From NCBI RefSeq assembly GCF_900119365.1, contig NZ_FPJO01000029.1, positions 23,048 through 87,047 of the forward strand: 64,000 nucleotides of DNA. Direction: 5' to 3'. Origin of the DNA: Streptomyces atratus (lineage in GTDB: Bacteria; Actinomycetota; Actinomycetes; Streptomycetales; Streptomycetaceae). The notes under the pieces are model-generated. The model did not search any database and was not told where the DNA came from. It was given only the letters and a program-made list of their open reading frames with translations. This document shows positions 61,052 to 64,000 of the stretch, one piece after another; positions within the stretch are counted from its first letter, which is position 1; every line of letters begins with the position of its first letter. Position numbers and translations under genes: made by a program.

Positions 61052-61205
61052 ACTCGGCCCGCTCGCCGACACCACCCTGGCCACCCGGCGCCCGATCGGA
61101 TGGACGCCCCAGCGCTTGCTGGGCCGGGACCTGCACTGGTGGCTGAAGCACACCCGCCTCGATGTCGCACCGATCCGGCCGCCGGCACCTATCTGCGCGA
61201 CCTCT
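61052..61205 (+). pseudogene. fragment of a flavin-containing monooxygenase-like protein
   Basis: The plus strand reads LADTTLATRRPIGWTPQRLL then GRDLHWWLKHTRLDVAPI, matching the NADPH-domain part of FMO/YUCCA-like oxidoreductases. It begins right after the 60626 gene and is cut by the IS end at about 61202. Confidence 0.6.
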
Positions 61206-62782
61206 AAACTTGGCTTTAAACCCCACCAAGATCATGTCTTGGTGGGGTTCGTCGTTCGCCTGACAGTTGGGCGGCCTTTGGGTGATCGTGTCTTCTCGCT
61301 GAAGTCGACAGTCGATCAACCCAAAGGCCGTGATGGACAGTCTGCAAGAAGGTGCTGCGCGCATCGAGGCCCTGGCCGGGTTGTCCCGGTTTCGCCGCGA
61401 GTTCTACTCATGCCTGACGCTGCGGGCGGACGCCCTGTTCGAGCTGACGGACGCGGTCCTGTGCATGACGGCCCGGTGGTCTCGTTGCCAGAGTTGTCCT
61501 TCGCCGAAGTGCACCGCCGCGGACATGGCGCGATGTACGACGCGCTGGCCCAGGGACATATCGCCGTGTCCCGGCTTCGGACGGCCCTGGCGGGGCTCGT
61601 ACTGCCGCGCGGGGCGGACGGGCAGTTGTCCATCGCCTTGGACGTCACTGCATGGCTACGTCCGGACGCCGAGTGTTCGCCTGAGCGGCTGCACTGCCAC
61701 CGTCCGTGCCGCTGCGACGGGGTGCGTCAGACCATCCCGGGCTGGCCCTACCAGGTCGCGGCGGCCCTCGGCGGCGGCCGCTCCTCGTGGACCGGGCCGC
61801 TGGACGCGGTGCGGTTGGGGCCCGCGGACGATCCCACCGAGGTCACCGCCTCCCAGATCCGCGACCTTGTTGCCCGCTTGGAACGGGCCGGGCAGTGGCG
61901 CCCGGGCGACTTGCCGGTGCTGTTCGTCCTGGACTCGGGCTACGACATCGTGTGCCTGACCTGGCTGTTGCGCCAGGAGCCGGTGCGGCTGCTGGGACGC
62001 ATCCGCGCCGACCGGGTGATGCGCGCCCCAGCCGGCATGCGCCGCGGAACCCATCCCGGGCGCCCGCCCCGACACGGAGCCGAGTTCCGACTCGCCGACC
62101 CCGCCGCCCACCCGGCGCCGGCGCAGGAATCGGCCGGCGTCCACGACCGCTTCGGCCAGGTCCTCGCCCGCTGCTGGGGCCGCCTGCACCCCAAGCTGGA
62201 CCGACGCGGCTCCTGGGCCCACCACGAAGGCGAACTCCCCATTGTGGAAGGAACGTTGGCCCATCTGGCGGTCGAGCACCTGCCCGGCAACCGCGACCCC
62301 AAGCCGCTATGGCTGTGGCACAGCGACCCCGACGCCACCGCGCACGACATCGACCGCCTCTGGCGGATCTTCCTTCGACGATTCGATATTGAACACACTT
62401 TCCGCTTCTTCAAGCAGACGCTCGGCCTGACCCGTCCCCGCTTGCGCACCCCCGAACCGACCGGTGGGTGTGGCTGATCCTCGCCGCCTACGCGCAGCTC
62501 CGCCTCGCCCGCCCCCTGGCCGAGGACCTGCGGCGCCCCTGGAAAAAGCCCCTGGCGCCGGATCAGCTCACCCCTGGCCGGGTCCGGCGCGGCTATCGCC
62601 GCATCCGGCGGACTGTGGGCACTCCGGCCGGGGCGCCGAAAGTCTCACGTCCCGGCCCCGGCCGCCCCAAGGGCCGCACTTCCACCCCGGCACCCCGCCA
62701 CCCAGTCGGCAAGGAACGGCGCAAAACAGAAACACCCAGGCCCGGTGGAGCCGAGCAGCAGCCTTAAAGATCAAGCTAAACC
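61202..62782 (+). mobile_element. insertion sequence with IS4/IS701-like transposase, degenerate
   Basis: About 1.58 kb. Ends show an imperfect 22-bp inverted repeat: CTCTAAACTTGGCTTTAAAC at the left and GCCTTAAAGATCAAGCTAAA at the right. Just inside the left end is a perfect 12-bp hairpin (61219-61249), placed to block read-through transcription into the element. It sits inside the flavin monooxygenase fragment. Confidence 0.75.
61333..62767 (+). pseudogene. IS transposase with two frameshifts
   Basis: Frame 1: LAGLSRFRREFYSCLTLRAD, ALFELTDAVLCM. After a shift near 61470: LSFAEVHRRGHGAMYDALAQ, LSIALDVTAWLRPDAECSPE, PVLFVLDSGYDIVCLTWLLR, RFDIEHTFRFFKQTLGLTRP. After a shift near 62465: WLILAAYAQLRLARPLAEDL and a basic Gly/Pro tail. 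The DDE residues (Asp in LDVTAW, Asp in LDSGYD, Glu in DIEHTF) are present, so only the frame is broken. This transposase group is common in Streptomyces. Confidence 0.85.
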
Positions 62783-62879
62783 TGGGTATGTTCATCCGCA
62801 CACGACTGGGGAGTTGGGACCGTACGGTCTGCCTGGCCGCCCGCGCAACCATTCGTGGGCGGCCCGGGTCCAACTCCAC

Positions 62880-64000
62880 ATGCAGAAACGACTTGTCTCC
62901 ACCCTGGCCCTGACCGCGGTAGCGGCCTGTGGCGCCCCGGGGGTTGTACCCGACACCGCCGTCTCACATAGCGTGACGCAGACCGCCACGGCCACGAAGC
63001 GGCCCGCGGCCGACCCCGACACCGCCGGGGCCCACGCCGACTTCGACGGCGACGGGAAAGAGGATCTCGTCATCACCGACACCTCGGCCACGGTCAACGG
63101 CAAGTACGCCGCCGGCTACGCGGCCGTGGTGCACGGCTCGACGGCCGGACCCGACATCCAGCGCCACCAGGTGATCACCCAGGACAGCCTCGGCCTCGGC
63201 AAGGCGGGCACCGGCGGCCGTTTCGGCAGCGGTGCCATCTCGGCCGACCTCGACGGCGACGGCCGCAGTGACCTCATCACGCAGGCCGGCAGCAATACGG
63301 TCTTCGTGGTCTGGGGCGGAAAGAAGAAGCTCTCCGGAGCGGCCAAGCTGACCGGCGCCACGCCGGTCGTCGGCGACTTCGACGGCGACGGCCACGCCGA
63401 CCTCGTCACGAACAGGAACACGGACTCCAAGGCGACGGTCCGGTTCGGCCCGTTCACCCGTACGGGCAAGCCCGCCCGTACGAAGACGCTCGACCTCACC
63501 CCCGACAAGCTGTCGTACTACACCCCCCGGCCAACCGGAGTCGGCGACATGAACGGCGACGGCAAGGACGATCTGGTGGTCACCTGGTCGCACGTGTTCG
63601 CGGACGGGATGCCGACCCCCCGCGCCACCGTCGTGTACCGCGGAGCGGCCAACGGCGTGCTGAAGAGGGGTCCGCGCCTCAAGGACGCGCGCGGCAAGGA
63701 CATGTACGGCTCGACCACCCTCACCTCCGACGTGAACAAGGACGGCTTCGCCGATGTGATCATCAGCCTCACCTGCGAGATCATCGGCGACGAAGCCACG
63801 CCCGAGGGCGGCAGCCGGCTGATGGTCGCGTACGGCGGAAAGACCGGACAGAGCACCGGCCTGAAGCCCACGACGATCGACGAGAAGACACCGGGGCTGC
63901 CCGGCGAGCCGGTCTCCTCCCACTGCAACTTCGGGTACGCGCCGGCGACAGGTGACGTGAACGGCGACGGTTACGCCGATGTCGCGTTCAGCGCCCCGAC
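62880..64000 (+). CDS. secreted FG-GAP/VCBS repeat protein, C-terminus beyond right edge
   Basis: At least 373 residues. Signal: QKRLVSTLALTAVAACGAPG with a possible lipobox (VAAC). Then repeated calcium-binding FG-GAP units with DxDGDGxxD: ADFDGDGKEDLVITD, ADLDGDGRSDLITQ, GDFDGDGHADLVTNR, GDMNGDGKDDLVVTW, SDVNKDGFADVIISL, GDVNGDGYADVAFSAP. These form an integrin-like propeller, usually on secreted or cell-surface proteins of Streptomyces. The ATG at 62880 has no clear Shine-Dalgarno, so the start is moderately certain. It lies 98 bp past the IS. Confidence 0.88.
   Translation, partial: MQKRLVSTLALTAVAACGAPGVVPDTAVSHSVTQTATATKRPAADPDTAGAHADFDGDGKEDLVITDTSATVNGKYAAGYAAVVHGSTAGPDIQRHQVITQDSLGLGKAGTGGRFGSGAISADLDGDGRSDLITQAGSNTVFVVWGGKKKLSGAAKLTGATPVVGDFDGDGHADLVTNRNTDSKATVRFGPFTRTGKPARTKTLDLTPDKLSYYTPRPTGVGDMNGDGKDDLVVTWSHVFADGMPTPRATVVYRGAANGVLKRGPRLKDARGKDMYGSTTLTSDVNKDGFADVIISLTCEIIGDEATPEGGSRLMVAYGGKTGQSTGLKPTTIDEKTPGLPGEPVSSHCNFGYAPATGDVNGDGYADVAFSAP

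Noticed and set aside
1..64000. tRNA, rRNA or riboswitch genes
   Set aside because: No cloverleaf, rRNA core or known riboswitch pattern was recognised by eye; a covariance-model search would be needed to exclude them.

Overview
The window is high-GC actinobacterial DNA, almost certainly Streptomyces: SARP activators, an AfsA-type gamma-butyrolactone synthase with three TetR-type receptors, type II PKS genes, ECF sigma factors and many GTG starts. Two independent parAB pairs, two iteron-bearing replication modules and a long tract of gene debris suggest a large plasmid (linear or circular cannot be decided; no telomere is visible) or a chromosomal arm that has absorbed plasmids.

1-22.8 kb: part of a polyketide gene cluster with its regulatory island. 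The minus-strand run thioesterase II, KS-alpha, KS-beta, ACP and FAD monooxygenase forms a type II PKS core. A second minus-strand run, SARP, TetR, tandem ACP, an unusual type I-like ketosynthase lacking all catalytic residues, and a phosphopantetheinyl transferase, adds a parallel carrier module. An AMP ligase, a SnoaL-like protein, an MBL-fold hydrolase and two more flavoprotein hydroxylases accompany them. No ketoreductase, cyclase or acyltransferase is visible; the cluster runs off the left edge. From 15.4 to 22.8 kb, two further TetR receptors, AfsA, an NmrA-type reductase and a hydroxylase surround five ARE-like operators.

22.9-37.1 kb: a replication and partition block with approximate mirror symmetry. 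Two paralogous modules (prim-pol-type protein, P4/D5-type helicase, small acidic protein) point outward. Each starts beside its own array of 9-bp iterons, GCGACTGAA in one and GGGACTGAA in the other. Between them lie parA/parB, two winged-helix proteins behind four inverted repeats, and a secreted alpha/beta hydrolase. The parB gene carries a run of 17-bp palindromes inside its reading frame.

37.2-48.4 kb: accessory and decaying DNA. It holds a P450 remnant, a DrrAB-type exporter, a 164-bp MITE, a truncated MmyB-type regulator, a methyltransferase, a second parAB pair whose ParA has its nucleotide-binding segments in permuted order, a third parB fragment, a secreted dipeptidase-like protein and a broken MFS gene. 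The second and third ParB also carry their own palindromes in frame.

48.4-64 kb: mostly chromosome-like genes. These are a Ser/Thr kinase with a PQQ-type propeller, a winged-helix regulator, an ISAzo13-type remnant, an ECF sigma/membrane protein pair, a two-gene glycosyltransferase operon, an ECF42-type sigma factor with its DGPF/YCII partner and a pair of mirrored sigma promoters, a frameshifted IS, and an FG-GAP repeat protein cut by the right edge.
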